Shown in pieces: positions 7,268 through 7,605 of a stretch of DNA of 7,605 nucleotides (position 1 is the first letter of the stretch; every line of letters begins with the position of its first letter). The stretch lies in contig JAIOHO010000448.1 in NCBI GenBank assembly GCA_019912905.1, positions 1-7,605 on the forward strand, written 5' to 3'. The notes under the pieces were generated by a model. That model worked only from the letters and a program-made list of their open reading frames with translations. It was not told where the DNA came from and did not search any database. The position numbers and the translations under genes were made by a program. The stretch comes from Anaerolineae bacterium. GTDB taxonomy: Bacteria > Chloroflexota > Anaerolineae > Aggregatilineales > Phototrophicaceae.

Positions 7268-7605
7268 ATGATGTCAGTCAAGGACGCGCTGCTCGACAAA
7301 ATCGCACAGCACGACGCCACCGTCGGGGTGGTGGGTCTGGGGTACGTGGGGCTGCCACTGGCGGTGGCCTTTGCCCAGGTCGGATTCGATGTGATTGGCC
7401 TGGACGTCAGCGAACGTAAGGTCGCCGCGATCAACAGCGGCGTGAGTTACGTCGGCGATATTCCCACCGCCGATTTACAGCCGCTGGTGAATTCGGGCAA
7501 GCTGGTCGCGACGACCGACTACGCTCGGCTGCGGGTGGTGGATGCCATCATCATCTGCGTGCCGACCCCGCTGCGCAAGACCAAAGACCCGGATATGTCC
7601 TACGT
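7268..7605 (+). CDS. Nucleotide-sugar dehydrogenase, WbpA/TviB-like UDP-N-acetylhexosamine 6-dehydrogenase (3' truncated)
   Basis: 112 whole codons of an NAD-binding domain are present before the window ends; family members are about 420-440 aa, so three quarters is missing, including the catalytic Cys. The motif VGVVGLGYVGLPLA gives G23-x-G25-x-x-G28, and D46 in GLDVSERK marks NAD rather than NADP use. The IIICVPTPLRKTKDPDMSYV segment is characteristic of the UDP-glucose/GDP-mannose dehydrogenase family, and the TPL-x-K-T wording fits the WbpA-type UDP-GlcNAc branch better than Ugd-type UDP-glucose enzymes. The enzyme would oxidise C6 of a UDP-HexNAc twice to the uronic acid. GGAGG (7258-7262) precedes ATG 7268 by 5 nt and a second in-frame ATG 7271 by 8 nt; either may be used. 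Its place behind the 4-epimerase mirrors the TviB/TviC pair of Vi antigen synthesis. Exact substrate is uncertain. Confidence 0.9.
   Translation, partial: MMSVKDALLDKIAQHDATVGVVGLGYVGLPLAVAFAQVGFDVIGLDVSERKVAAINSGVSYVGDIPTADLQPLVNSGKLVATTDYARLRVVDAIIICVPTPLRKTKDPDMSY

Overview
The window is GC-rich, dense, and carries seven protein genes, all on the + strand. It most resembles a chromosomal contig from Chloroflexota (Anaerolineae-like). This is an inference from three things: a secreted SH3b protein whose N-terminal module I associate with that phylum, a fused Sat-CysC enzyme, and a scrap of the CGCAAAG-type intergenic repeat. There is no tRNA, rRNA, CRISPR array or transposase in it.

Left part (1-1856): the 3' end of an MlrC/M81-family gene is followed after 33 bp by a complete mandelate-racemase/enolase-superfamily gene. 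This looks like the tail of a small catabolic operon. A 255-bp gap follows (1857-2111). It holds a terminator-like hairpin, an AT-rich palindrome containing TATAAT, a second palindrome and a repeated 10-mer. It precedes a secreted 437-aa SH3b protein of unknown function (2112-3425).

Right part (3426-7605): a promoter-like sequence leads into a NanE-type ManNAc-6-P 2-epimerase that ends at a likely intrinsic terminator. Next come a bifunctional ATP sulfurylase/APS kinase (PAPS synthase), a structured 179-bp gap, a WbpP/TviC-like UDP-N-acetylhexosamine 4-epimerase, and the first 112 codons of a WbpA/TviB-like UDP-HexNAc 6-dehydrogenase that runs off the window.

How the genes may work together: NanE yields GlcNAc-6-P, a precursor pool for UDP-GlcNAc. 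The epimerase and dehydrogenase would turn UDP-GlcNAc into UDP-GalNAc and UDP-HexNAc uronic acids. Sat-CysC makes PAPS, the donor for sulfotransferases. The simplest reading is the edge of a surface-polysaccharide locus, possibly a sulfated one, but no glycosyltransferase or sulfotransferase is visible. No gene here is clearly a new system. The points most worth a second look are the PAPS synthase beside sugar-nucleotide genes, the foldable leader with a possibly masked ribosome site before the epimerase, and the palindromic region before the SH3b gene.
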